Part shown: positions 1-5,019 of the stretch, piece after piece
Numbering within the stretch: position 1 is the first letter of the stretch
Layout: each line of letters opens with the position of its first letter
NCBI GenBank assembly: GCA_031278075.1
Contig: JAITLE010000218.1
Location: 1 to 5,610, forward strand
Reading direction: 5' to 3'
DNA length: 5,610 nt
DNA from: Bifidobacteriaceae bacterium
GTDB lineage: Bacteria > Actinomycetota > Actinomycetes > Actinomycetales > WQXJ01
Program-made: the position numbers and the translations under genes
The notes under the pieces: model-generated
What the model was told of the DNA's origin: nothing
What the model saw: the letters and a program-made list of their open reading frames with translations, nothing else
The model's database searches: none

Positions 1-152
1 GTCTTGCCGCAGCCGCGCGGCCCCGAGAACAGGTACGCGTGCGACACGCGCCCCGTGGCGAGCGCACGCATCAGCGGCTCGGTGACATGTTCCTGCCCGA
101 TGACCTCGGTAAACGTCTCGGGACGGTAGCGGCGGTACAGCGCTTGGTTCAC
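1..152 (-). CDS. dnaX: DNA polymerase III subunit gamma/tau, N-terminal fragment (cut by window edge)
   Basis: The reverse strand reads from a GTG at 152-150 and gives 50 residues before the window ends. The start MNQALYRRYRPETFTEVIGQ and the Walker A P-loop GPRGCGKT (from about residue 44, the last Thr split by the edge) are the hallmark opening of the DnaX AAA+ ATPase, the clamp-loader motor of the replicative polymerase. The usual continuation (zinc-binding module, sensor motifs, clamp-loader domain III, variable tau tail) lies outside. The GTG fits best because family homology begins right there. There is no good Shine-Dalgarno sequence, but TAGGCT at 164-159 lies exactly 6 nt before the GTG, so the mRNA may be leaderless. 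The neighbouring SRP RNA gene on the same strand is a familiar actinobacterial arrangement. Identity is near certain; the start is likely. Confidence 0.95.
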   Translation of the reverse strand, partial: MNQALYRRYRPETFTEVIGQEHVTEPLMRALATGRVSHAYLFSGPRGCGK

Positions 153-158
153 TCTTCG

Positions 159-164
159 AGCCTA
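159..164 (-). promoter_or_regulatory. Possible -10 element of dnaX (leaderless start)
   Basis: Read on the minus strand this is TAGGCT, which fits the actinobacterial -10 pattern TANNNT. It is followed by six bases (CGAAGA) and then the GTG of dnaX, so transcription would begin at the start codon itself. No convincing -35 hexamer is visible at the expected distance, which is common for such promoters. It is inferred from spacing only. Confidence 0.4.
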
Positions 165-218
165 AGGGGCGCCACTGTCACCTTTCCACAGGCGCGGCGC
201 CCCCTGGGGAGCGCGGCT

Positions 219-279
219 GGGACGTGGCGGCGCGTGGCGGGACGTGGCGTGGCGGAGGCGTGGGGTGGGGCTGGGGCGG
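219..279. repeat. G-rich direct-repeat stretch between SRP RNA gene and dnaX
   Basis: GGGACGTGGCG occurs at 219-229 and again at 239-249, a 20-bp period, with a related GCGTGGCG between and after. It is followed by three G4 runs (262-265, 267-270, 273-276) separated by 1-2 bases. No protein-like frame or RNA family is recognised here. The stretch would lie in the spacer between the 3' end of the SRP RNA gene and the dnaX start. Function unknown; it may simply be low-complexity GC-rich spacer. Confidence 0.5.
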
Positions 280-299
280 ACGGCATCGTGCGCTGGAAA

Positions 300-315
300 C
301 TGCGGGGCGACGCAG
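300..315 (-). terminator. Weak hairpin just after the SRP RNA gene
   Basis: On the minus strand CTGCG (315-311) pairs with CGCAG (304-300) around a 6-nt loop, followed by GTTTCC. It directly follows the terminal stem of the SRP RNA. The T run is only three long, so termination here is possible but not well supported. Confidence 0.3.
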
Positions 316-409
316 AAGGACCCCTCGCGCGCCCGGTAGAGCCCACCTGCCCTTGCTGCCTTCCGGCCCTGGGGGGGTTCAGCGGGATTCCGCCGCGCGA
401 GGGGTCCCG
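316..409 (-). ncRNA. ffs: Signal recognition particle RNA, small bacterial (4.5S) type
   Basis: The minus strand carries the SRP RNA domain IV signature: CCGGAAGG (GGAA tetraloop, plus positions 359-366), flanked by the 5' loop CAGG and the 3' loop AGCA of the symmetric internal loop that binds Ffh. The ends pair perfectly over 14 bp: GGACCCCTCGCGCG (407-394) with CGCGCGAGGGGTCC (331-318). This gives one long hairpin of about 95 nt without an Alu domain, the size usual for the short bacterial form. With Ffh and FtsY the RNA directs ribosomes making membrane proteins to the translocon. It lies upstream of dnaX on the same strand and diverges from rraA. The exact ends are estimated from the stem and could be off by several bases. 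Confidence 0.95.
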
Positions 410-416
410 ACAAGGG

Positions 417-435
417 TAACCCACTCGGCGGGTTA
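417..435. promoter_or_regulatory. Inverted repeat TAACCC-N7-GGGTTA in the ffs/rraA divergent promoter region
   Basis: TAACCC (417-422) and GGGTTA (430-435) form a perfect 6-bp inverted repeat with a 7-nt spacer. It lies a few bases upstream of the probable 5' end of the SRP RNA and overlaps the TAGGCT hexamer proposed as the rraA -10. It could be an operator for one or both transcripts, or chance. It is not a convincing terminator because no T run follows on either strand. Confidence 0.3.
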
Positions 436-439
436 GGCT
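434..439 (+). promoter_or_regulatory. Possible -10 element of rraA
   Basis: TAGGCT at 434-439 fits TANNNT and is the same hexamer seen before dnaX. Transcription starting about 446 would leave a roughly 26-nt leader containing the strong Shine-Dalgarno AAGGAG at 461-466. No good -35 is present at 17 bp. Placement is inferred. Confidence 0.35.
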
Positions 440-471
440 GGCTCCGGTTGGCGCCGAGCAAAGGAGAGGCG

Positions 472-942
472 ATGAGCCAGTCAACGCCGGACATCTGCGA
501 CGAGCATCCCGACGAAGTCCGCGTCCTCGCGCCCGTCTTCGCGAGCTTTGGCGGCCGTGAATCTTTCAGCGGTCCCGCTCGGACGGTCAAGTGCTTCGAG
601 GACAACTCGATGGTCAAGGCTCTGGCCGCATCCCCCGGCGGCGGCTGCGTGATGGTGGTCGACGGAGGCGGGTCGCTGCGGCGCGCGCTGCTCGGCGACA
701 TGGTGGCCGCCGAGGCCCAGCGGAACGGCTGGGCGGGCCTCGTCGTCGACGGCGCGGTGCGGGATGTGGAGGCGCTGCGGGCGCTCGGGCTTGGGATCAA
801 GGCGCTGGGCGCCGTCCCAGTCAAGACTGAGAAACGCGGAATCGGGGACGTGGACGTGCCCGTCGTCGTGGGTGGCGTGATGATCCGCCCCGGCGATGCC
901 GTCCACGCGGACGCGACCGGAATCGTCGTCCTTCCGGGGTGA
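472..942 (+). CDS. rraA: RraA family protein (regulator of RNase E activity / oxaloacetate- or HMG-aldolase-like fold)
   Basis: 156 residues, close to the usual RraA length. It shows the family blocks in order: SFSGPARTVKCFEDN (about 31-45), VVDGGGSLRRALLGD (62-76), GWAGLVVDGAVRD (86-98), IKALGAVPVKTEKRG and a C-terminal block ending VHADATGIVVLPG. In E. coli, RraA binds RNase E and slows mRNA decay. The wider family includes Mg-dependent 4-hydroxy-4-methyl-2-oxoglutarate / oxaloacetate aldolases. Here R97-D98, the substrate Arg and metal-binding Asp of those aldolases, are both present, so an enzymatic role is open. The ATG at 472 is chosen because AAGGAG (461-466) lies 5 nt upstream and homology starts nearby; an in-frame TTG at 448 would include the ribosome-binding site. 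The protein is cytoplasmic. The gene is probably transcribed alone, divergent from the SRP RNA. Confidence 0.93.
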   Translation: MSQSTPDICDEHPDEVRVLAPVFASFGGRESFSGPARTVKCFEDNSMVKALAASPGGGCVMVVDGGGSLRRALLGDMVAAEAQRNGWAGLVVDGAVRDVEALRALGLGIKALGAVPVKTEKRGIGDVDVPVVVGGVMIRPGDAVHADATGIVVLPG

Positions 943-962
943 CGCTCAGCAAAGTTGGCTCC

Positions 963-995
963 ACTGGGCGCAAAGGCTCTACGCTTGAGCCCAGT
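963..995 (+). terminator. Inverted repeat downstream of rraA, possible weak terminator
   Basis: ACTGGGC (963-969) pairs perfectly with GCCCAGT (989-995) around a 19-nt loop. An alternative smaller stem, GGCTC (975-979) with GAGCC (987-991), competes with it. No T run follows, so it is not a standard intrinsic terminator. The same stretch also contains TACGCT (980-985), a possible -10 for the next gene. It is the only structure seen in the 115-bp gap between rraA and the next gene. Confidence 0.25.
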
Positions 996-1057
996 CGCGT
1001 GGGTCTGGTGGCCTATCTCTTGCCGCGGCTCTTTGAACTACCCGCAAGGAGGACCAT

Positions 1058-1837
1058 ATGACCGGCCCCGCTTATCCCCAAGGCGGGCAGCCCTGGCCCG
1101 CTCGCGAGCCCGCGCCCCCCGGCTACTACCTCGCCTCGGACGGGCAATACTATCCGCTCCCGACGGGGGCGCAGCAACACCCCACTCCGGCCGCCGGGCC
1201 GGCGGCCGGCTACGGTGGCGCCGGCGCTTACCCGCAGCAGGGCCAATACCAGGCGCCGCAGTTCCCTCCACAGACGCCCGGCCAGTTCGGGCAGCCGCAG
1301 GGCCAGTTCGGGCAGCCGCAAGGGCAGCCGCAAGGGCAGTTCCAGGCTCCGCAGGGCCAGTTCGGGCAGCCGCAAGGCCAGTTCCAGGCTCCGCAGGGCC
1401 AGTTCCCCGCGGGACAATTCAGGCCACCGCCCAAGAGAAGCAAGAAGGGCCTGGTCCTCGGCATCTCTGCCGGCGTGGTCGTCGTGGTGGCGGCCGTTGT
1501 GGTTTTGGTGTTCATGCGCGGCGGCGGAACCGACCTGGCAGCCTACTGCCGGCTCGCCGATGACGCTGAGCAAACATCAAACCTAAACAGCGCGGAAGCC
1601 TTGGCTCAGTTGAAGAAAATGCGTAATGTGGCGCCCAGCGAGATCAAAGGCACGATCAACGAGATGATCGCCTACTCCGAGGCCGTCCTCAAAGCCGCGC
1701 CGGACGGGGACGTGGGTAGTTTGTCGGGCGAGGAGGTCGCGGCGCTGCTGAGCCAGGCGGACGATATCATGACGGCAACCGCTGAATTCTCGGCTCACCT
1801 CAACGAGACCTGCGTGGACGGCGAACCCAGGGAGTAG
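1058..1837 (+). CDS. Single-pass membrane protein with Gln/Pro/Gly-rich repeat tail and small extracytoplasmic domain, function unknown
   Basis: 259 residues; I do not recognise a named family. Residues 1-130 are a disordered Pro/Gln/Gly/Tyr-rich tail. It carries a short aromatic motif, PPGYYLASDGQYYP (20-33), resembling the GWY-type motifs seen near the N-termini of many actinobacterial membrane proteins, and heptad repeats GQFGQPQ/GQFQAPQ (75-113). A basic cluster KRSKK (126-130) precedes one transmembrane helix (about 131-153), so the tail should be cytoplasmic and residues 154-259 outside. The outer part is charged and mostly helical in character, with just two cysteines, C164 and C252, which could form a disulfide bond, and an APSEIK segment (192-197) like those in actinobacterial secreted proteins of unknown function. 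The ATG is backed by AAGGAGG (1046-1052), 5 nt upstream. It converges on nagB, with no operon partner. Confidence 0.85.
   Translation: MTGPAYPQGGQPWPAREPAPPGYYLASDGQYYPLPTGAQQHPTPAAGPAAGYGGAGAYPQQGQYQAPQFPPQTPGQFGQPQGQFGQPQGQPQGQFQAPQGQFGQPQGQFQAPQGQFPAGQFRPPPKRSKKGLVLGISAGVVVVVAAVVVLVFMRGGGTDLAAYCRLADDAEQTSNLNSAEALAQLKKMRNVAPSEIKGTINEMIAYSEAVLKAAPDGDVGSLSGEEVAALLSQADDIMTATAEFSAHLNETCVDGEPRE
1280..1396 (+). repeat. 21-bp coding tandem repeats encoding GQF(G/Q)(Q/A)PQ heptads
   Basis: Five 21-bp units (1280-1300, 1301-1321, 1334-1354, 1355-1375, 1376-1396) plus one 12-bp short unit (1322-1333, GQPQ) lie in frame inside the membrane-protein gene. Two versions, GQFGQPQ and GQFQAPQ, alternate in the second half, and a degenerate GQFPAGQF follows. 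Units are nearly identical at DNA level, which points to recent duplication or slippage. All lengths are multiples of three, so copy-number change would not break the frame. Confidence 0.9.
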
Positions 1838-1896
1838 GGCGCCTCAACCTTGAGTTCTGGGCGCTCGCGCCGGGGCCGCGTCCAGGCGGGCCGGAC
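1838..1896. terminator. Convergent intergenic gap with two small hairpins
   Basis: This 59-bp gap separates the 3' ends of the plus-strand membrane-protein gene and minus-strand nagB. It holds CTCAACCTTGAG (1843-1854), a near-perfect palindrome, and GGCGCTCGCGCC (1860-1871), a GC-rich 4-bp-stem hairpin. Neither has a T run. A bidirectional terminator would be expected here, but the sequence supports it only weakly. Confidence 0.3.
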
Positions 1897-2682
1897 TCAC
1901 AGCCCCTGCCAGGGCGGTTTGCCGGCATAAGCGTGCCGGTAATACGGCGCGAGTTGGAGGCGTGCTGCGGCCCCCTCGTCCAGCAGCGCGGTGGCATGTG
2001 CGTGGAGTTGCAACAAGGTGGCCGGCCACATCGCGGAGACGCCGCCTTCGACCATCTGGTGCACAGCCTCGGCTTTGGCGCGGCCGAACGCCAGCAACAC
2101 CAAGTGCCGCGCGTCCATGATGGTCCCGAGCCCCTGCGTCAGCACATGCCGCGGCACCAGTTCCCGGTCGCCGCCGAAGAACCGCGCGTTGTCTGCGATG
2201 GTTTGCGGGGTCAGAGTCTTGATCCGCGTGCGCGAGGCCAGCGACGAGCCCGGCTCGTTGAACGCGATGTGCCCGTCCGAGCCGATCCCTAGAATCTGCA
2301 GATCGATCCCTCCCGCGTCGCGTATCTCCTGGTCGTAGGCGCGGCATGCGGCGGGCAGGTCCGCTGCGAGCCCGTCTGGCCCGCGCACCGCGTCCGGTGC
2401 CATGTCGATGCGGGAGGCGAACTCGCGCTCGATCACGTTGCGGTAGCGCTCGGGGTGGTCGGCAGGCAGGCCGACGTATTCGTCCAGCATGAACGCCCGC
2501 GCCCGCCTGAACGAGATCCGCCCGGCGGCGTGCCGCGCGGCCAGTTCGTCGTACAGCGCCAGCGGCGACGATCCGGTCGCCAGCCCCAGCACCGCCTGAG
2601 GTTTGCTCTTCAACAGCGTTTCGACACAGTCCGCCGCGAGGGCCGCGATCTGGGCGCGCTCCGGCAGTATGACGACTTCCAT
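1897..2682 (-). CDS. nagB: Glucosamine-6-phosphate deaminase
   Basis: 261 residues (E. coli NagB has 266). The enzyme converts glucosamine 6-phosphate to fructose 6-phosphate and ammonia, feeding amino sugars into glycolysis in the cytoplasm. Visible motifs: LGLATGSSP (32-40, phosphate-binding loop), FMLDEYVGLP with the proton-transfer Asp D67, and GIGSDGHIAFNEP with catalytic D136, H138 and E143, followed by SSLASRTRIKTL. That last stretch keeps the counterparts of the residues binding the GlcNAc6P activator in E. coli (S146, S147, R153, K155), so allosteric control is possible. The ATG (2682-2680) is preceded by AGAGGGG at a good distance; open frame continues upstream to 2811 but without family homology. 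nagA is not in the window. The gene diverges from a CE7 esterase gene. Confidence 0.96.
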   Translation of the reverse strand: MEVVILPERAQIAALAADCVETLLKSKPQAVLGLATGSSPLALYDELAARHAAGRISFRRARAFMLDEYVGLPADHPERYRNVIEREFASRIDMAPDAVRGPDGLAADLPAACRAYDQEIRDAGGIDLQILGIGSDGHIAFNEPGSSLASRTRIKTLTPQTIADNARFFGGDRELVPRHVLTQGLGTIMDARHLVLLAFGRAKAEAVHQMVEGGVSAMWPATLLQLHAHATALLDEGAAARLQLAPYYRHAYAGKPPWQGL

Positions 2683-2843
2683 TTGTTCCCCTCTACGCAC
2701 GATGCCGACCGGTGGCCCCCGGCCGCCTCTCCAGTCTCCCAGACGCCGCGCCAGGCAGGCGCGGGCCCGGTTGACCGCGCGCGTATCGTGGGGAACTGCG
2801 GTGGGACGCAATTTAGAACCGAACCCGGAGAGGGGCTAAGGCA
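2683..2843. promoter_or_regulatory. Divergent promoter region nagB / CE7 esterase
   Basis: This 161-bp gap must hold promoters for both genes. Plus strand: TTGACC at 2771-2776 is a fair -35, but no good -10 follows at 17-18 bp. Minus strand: TTGCGT (about 2812-2807) with GATACG 18 bp further on is a weak candidate for nagB. The Shine-Dalgarno for the esterase is GGAGAGG (2827-2833). I saw no match to the DasR/NagR-type site ACTGGTCTAGACCACT. Confidence 0.5.
2746..2764. promoter_or_regulatory. Perfect inverted repeat CCGCGCC-N5-GGCGCGG, candidate operator
   Basis: CCGCGCC (2746-2752) and GGCGCGG (2758-2764) are perfect inverted copies around AGGCA. The site sits 64-82 bp upstream of the nagB start and about 80-98 bp upstream of the esterase start, well placed to be bound by a dimeric repressor acting on both genes, or to fold as a hairpin in a nagB leader. 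In such GC-rich DNA a 7-bp match could be chance. Confidence 0.3.
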
Positions 2844-3812
2844 ATGTTCCAAGACCAGCCTTTGGACCAACTGCGCGAGTACCGCGGCGGCGTCACGATG
2901 CCCAGCGATTTCGAGGCGTTCTGGCGCGAGACGATCGACGCGTCTCGGGCCAGGGGCTGGGCGCCCCGCCTCGAGCCGGTCGACGCCGGCTTGGCCACAC
3001 TCGACGTTTACGATCTCACCTTCGCGGGGTTCGACGGCGAACCGATCAAGGGCTGGGTCCGGGCGCCGCACGGCGCCGTCGGGCCCCTGCCCGCGATCGT
3101 CTCCTATGTGGGTTACGGCGGCGGCCGTGGCACACCCGTCGAAAACCTGTTGTGGGCCAGCGCCGGCTTCGCGCACATCCTGATGGACGCCCGCGGACAG
3201 GGCTCCACCTGGGGAAGCGGCGACACTCCCGACTCAGGCGTGTTCGGACCGTCGGCGCCCGGGGTCTGCACGCGCGGCATCGAGCACAATTCGACTTACT
3301 ATTACCGGCGCTTGTTCACGGACGCGGCGCTGGCGGTGTCGGCCGCCCGCGAATTACCGTTGGTCGACAGGGATCGAGTCGGCGTCCAAGGGGCCAGCCA
3401 GGGCGGCGCGATGGCGCTCGCCGCGGCCTATCTCGCTGACGACGTCCGCGCGGCGTGGGCTGGGGTGCCGTTCTTGTCCGACATCCGTCACGGCGCGACC
3501 ATCACCGACGCGGCGCCGTACCGCGAATTCGCGCAGTATTCCGCCTGCCACCGTGACCGCGTCGACTCCATTTTCGCGGTCACCTCGTACTTCGACGGAG
3601 TGAACTTCGCGCGCCTGGCCAAACCTCCCGTTTTTATGACGGCCGGCCTGCGCGACGATGTGGTCCCGCCCTCGACGGTCTTCGCCGCCTACAACAATTA
3701 CGCGGGTCCGAAGGGCATCAGGGTTTGGGAGTTCAACGGCCACGAGGGCGGAGGCCCGCTCGACGACGCGCTCGCCCTGCGTTTTTTCGGCGACCACCTC
3801 GCCGCCGCGTGA
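2844..3812 (+). CDS. Acetyl esterase of carbohydrate esterase family 7 (acetylxylan esterase / cephalosporin-C deacetylase type)
   Basis: 322 residues, the standard length for CE7 alpha/beta hydrolases (about 318-325). Family landmarks are complete: an N-terminal FEAFWRETI helix, VGYGGG with Y91 near the oxyanion hole, DARGQG (115-120), WGSGDTPD (123-130), the nucleophile elbow GASQGG with S185, GLRDDVVPPSTVFAAYN with catalytic D271, and NGHEGG with H300. These enzymes remove acetyl groups from short acetylated xylo-oligosaccharides and other small acetyl esters. There is no signal peptide, so it should act on imported sugars in the cytoplasm. The start ATG follows GGAGAGG (2827-2833) at 10 nt, with AAGG closer in. 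Divergent pairing with nagB suggests a sugar-use role and perhaps common control; the natural substrate cannot be told. Family assignment is firm, the choice between names is not. Confidence 0.93.
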   Translation: MFQDQPLDQLREYRGGVTMPSDFEAFWRETIDASRARGWAPRLEPVDAGLATLDVYDLTFAGFDGEPIKGWVRAPHGAVGPLPAIVSYVGYGGGRGTPVENLLWASAGFAHILMDARGQGSTWGSGDTPDSGVFGPSAPGVCTRGIEHNSTYYYRRLFTDAALAVSAARELPLVDRDRVGVQGASQGGAMALAAAYLADDVRAAWAGVPFLSDIRHGATITDAAPYREFAQYSACHRDRVDSIFAVTSYFDGVNFARLAKPPVFMTAGLRDDVVPPSTVFAAYNNYAGPKGIRVWEFNGHEGGGPLDDALALRFFGDHLAAA

Positions 3813-3929
3813 CCACCTGCCGCCCGATGCCGACCGGTCGCCCGGCCGCCCCCGTCCCGGCTCCGACCGGCCGCACGAACGTCCAAACCCCCCAGGGGAC
3901 CTGCCGGGGCCTCTGCCACAATTGATCCC
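3813..3929. other. Intergenic gap before serC with GC-rich palindromes
   Basis: 117 bp without a gene. It contains the perfect 10-bp palindrome CGACCGGTCG (3831-3840), a second CGACCGG at 3864-3870, and CGGCCG boxes that can fold in several ways. No T run is present, so termination of the esterase transcript here is uncertain. The right edge carries the probable serC promoter. Confidence 0.4.
3917..3922 (+). promoter_or_regulatory. Possible -10 element of serC (leaderless start)
   Basis: CACAAT (3917-3922) matches four of six bases of TATAAT, including the key A2 and final T. It is followed by 7 nt and then the serC ATG at 3930. No Shine-Dalgarno-like purine run lies in front of that ATG, so transcription from the A of the start codon is the simplest reading. 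No clear -35 is seen. Confidence 0.4.
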
Positions 3930-5012
3930 ATGCGCGTCTTCAACTTCTCTGCGGGTCCAGCCATGCTCCCGCTCCCCGTCCTGGAACAGGCCCAAGCTGA
4001 GCTGGCCGATTGGAAGAACTCTGGGATGTCCGTGATCGAGGTCTCACACCGCGGCAAGGACTTCGTGGCCTGCGCGGCTGAGACCCAGGCGCTGCTCCGC
4101 GAGGTGCTCGGCGTGCCGGACAACTACAAGGTGCTGTTCCTGCAGGGCGGCGCCAGCGCCCAGTTCGACGCCGTGCCGCTGAACCTGGCCGCGCCCGGGG
4201 ATCTGGTGAACTTCATCAAGACGGGCCAGTGGTCCGCCAAGGCGATCGCCGCCTCAAAGCGGCAAGCGCTGCGAGTGGACGTGATAGCTGATGAGACGGC
4301 ATCGGGCTGCACGACTATCCCCGCGCCGGGCTCGTATGAGGTCGATCCTGGGGCCGCCTATCTGCACTACACGCCGAATGAGACCATCGGCGGCGTCGAA
4401 TTCGACCACATCCCAGCCGCGGGTGATGTGCCGCTGGTGGCTGACGCGTCATCGACTATCCTTTCGCGGCCTTTGGACGTCTCGGCTTATGGAGTCGTCT
4501 ACGCCGGCGCCCAAAAGAACATGGGACCGGCTGGGCTCTGCGTGGTGCTGGTCCGGGATGATCTGATCGGCAAAGCCCGGCCCGGCACGCCCGCGATCCT
4601 GGAATACGCGGGCATGGCGGCCGCGGATTCGATGCTGAACACGCCTCCCACGTTCTCGGTTTACCTGCTCGGATTGGTGCTGAGCTGGATCCAGCAGACT
4701 GGCGGATTGGCCGCCATGGCGGAGCGGAACCGCGCCAAGGCGGCTGCGCTCTACGGCGCGATCGACGCCTCTGGGTTCTACTCCAATCCTGTCGCGCCGA
4801 ATGCCCGTTCTTGGATGAACGTGCCGTTCCTCGTCCCGGATCCGTCCCTGGAGAAGACCTTCGTGCAGGAGGCGTGGGCGGCGGGTCTGACCAATCTGGG
4901 CGGCCACCGCAGCGTCGGCGGGATGCGAGCTAGCATCTACAACGCGATGCCGATCGAGGGCGTTCAGGCCCTGATCAGTTTCATGACCGACTTCGAGCGC
5001 CGCAAGGGGTGA
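3930..5012 (+). CDS. serC: Phosphoserine aminotransferase
   Basis: 360 residues (E. coli SerC 362). A PLP enzyme of aminotransferase class V that converts 3-phosphohydroxypyruvate plus glutamate to phosphoserine plus 2-oxoglutarate, the second step of serine synthesis. Motifs: FNFSAGPAMLP at the N-terminus, SHRGKDF with H40-R41 for substrate, FLQGGASAQF (70-79) for cofactor phosphate, TPNETIGG (148-155), VADASST with D172 under the PLP ring, GAQKNMGPAG with the Schiff-base lysine K196, and GGHRSVGGMRASIYNAMP near the C-terminus. The sequence follows the E. coli/Firmicutes type rather than the mycobacterial SerC, which opens quite differently. The ATG coincides with the start of homology, lacks a ribosome-binding site, and may be leaderless. 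serA follows after 7 bp, making a probable operon; serB is not in the window. Confidence 0.97.
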   Translation: MRVFNFSAGPAMLPLPVLEQAQAELADWKNSGMSVIEVSHRGKDFVACAAETQALLREVLGVPDNYKVLFLQGGASAQFDAVPLNLAAPGDLVNFIKTGQWSAKAIAASKRQALRVDVIADETASGCTTIPAPGSYEVDPGAAYLHYTPNETIGGVEFDHIPAAGDVPLVADASSTILSRPLDVSAYGVVYAGAQKNMGPAGLCVVLVRDDLIGKARPGTPAILEYAGMAAADSMLNTPPTFSVYLLGLVLSWIQQTGGLAAMAERNRAKAAALYGAIDASGFYSNPVAPNARSWMNVPFLVPDPSLEKTFVQEAWAAGLTNLGGHRSVGGMRASIYNAMPIEGVQALISFMTDFERRKG

Positions 5013-5019
5013 CGGAAAA

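Noticed and set aside
448..471. Upstream TTG start for rraA, adding eight residues
   Set aside because: It would translate the AAGGAG ribosome-binding site itself. The ATG at 472 is well placed and matches family starts.
162..824. Minus-strand open frame of about 220 codons across the SRP RNA gene and the first part of rraA
   Set aside because: Composition is Pro/Ser/Arg/Ala low-complexity typical of an antisense frame in GC-rich DNA, with no family likeness. It runs through a clear structured RNA and a clear rraA.
1280..1396. Regular repeats considered as a CRISPR-like array
   Set aside because: Units abut directly without unique spacers, are in frame and encode heptads. No cas genes are nearby.
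1228..1515. Minus-strand frame with regular Cys/Trp/Pro repeats (WPCG units)
   Set aside because: It looks like a cysteine-rich repeat protein, but it is only the complement of the 21-bp GQFGQPQ coding repeats. No start signal or independent support.
955..1563. Plus-strand open frame of about 200 codons overlapping the membrane-protein gene
   Set aside because: Arg/Ala/Pro-rich frame-shifted reading of the repeat region, with no ribosome-binding site. The frame starting at 1058 has the strong AAGGAGG and a sensible membrane topology.
1844..2347. Minus-strand open frame overlapping nagB in another frame
   Set aside because: Arg/Ala/Gly-rich shadow of nagB, while the nagB frame has complete catalytic motifs.
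2683..2811. N-terminal extension of NagB to a TTG at 2811 (or GTG at 2700)
   Set aside because: NagB homology begins at the ATG at 2682, a ribosome-binding site sits just before it, and the extension is Arg/Gly-rich without family likeness.
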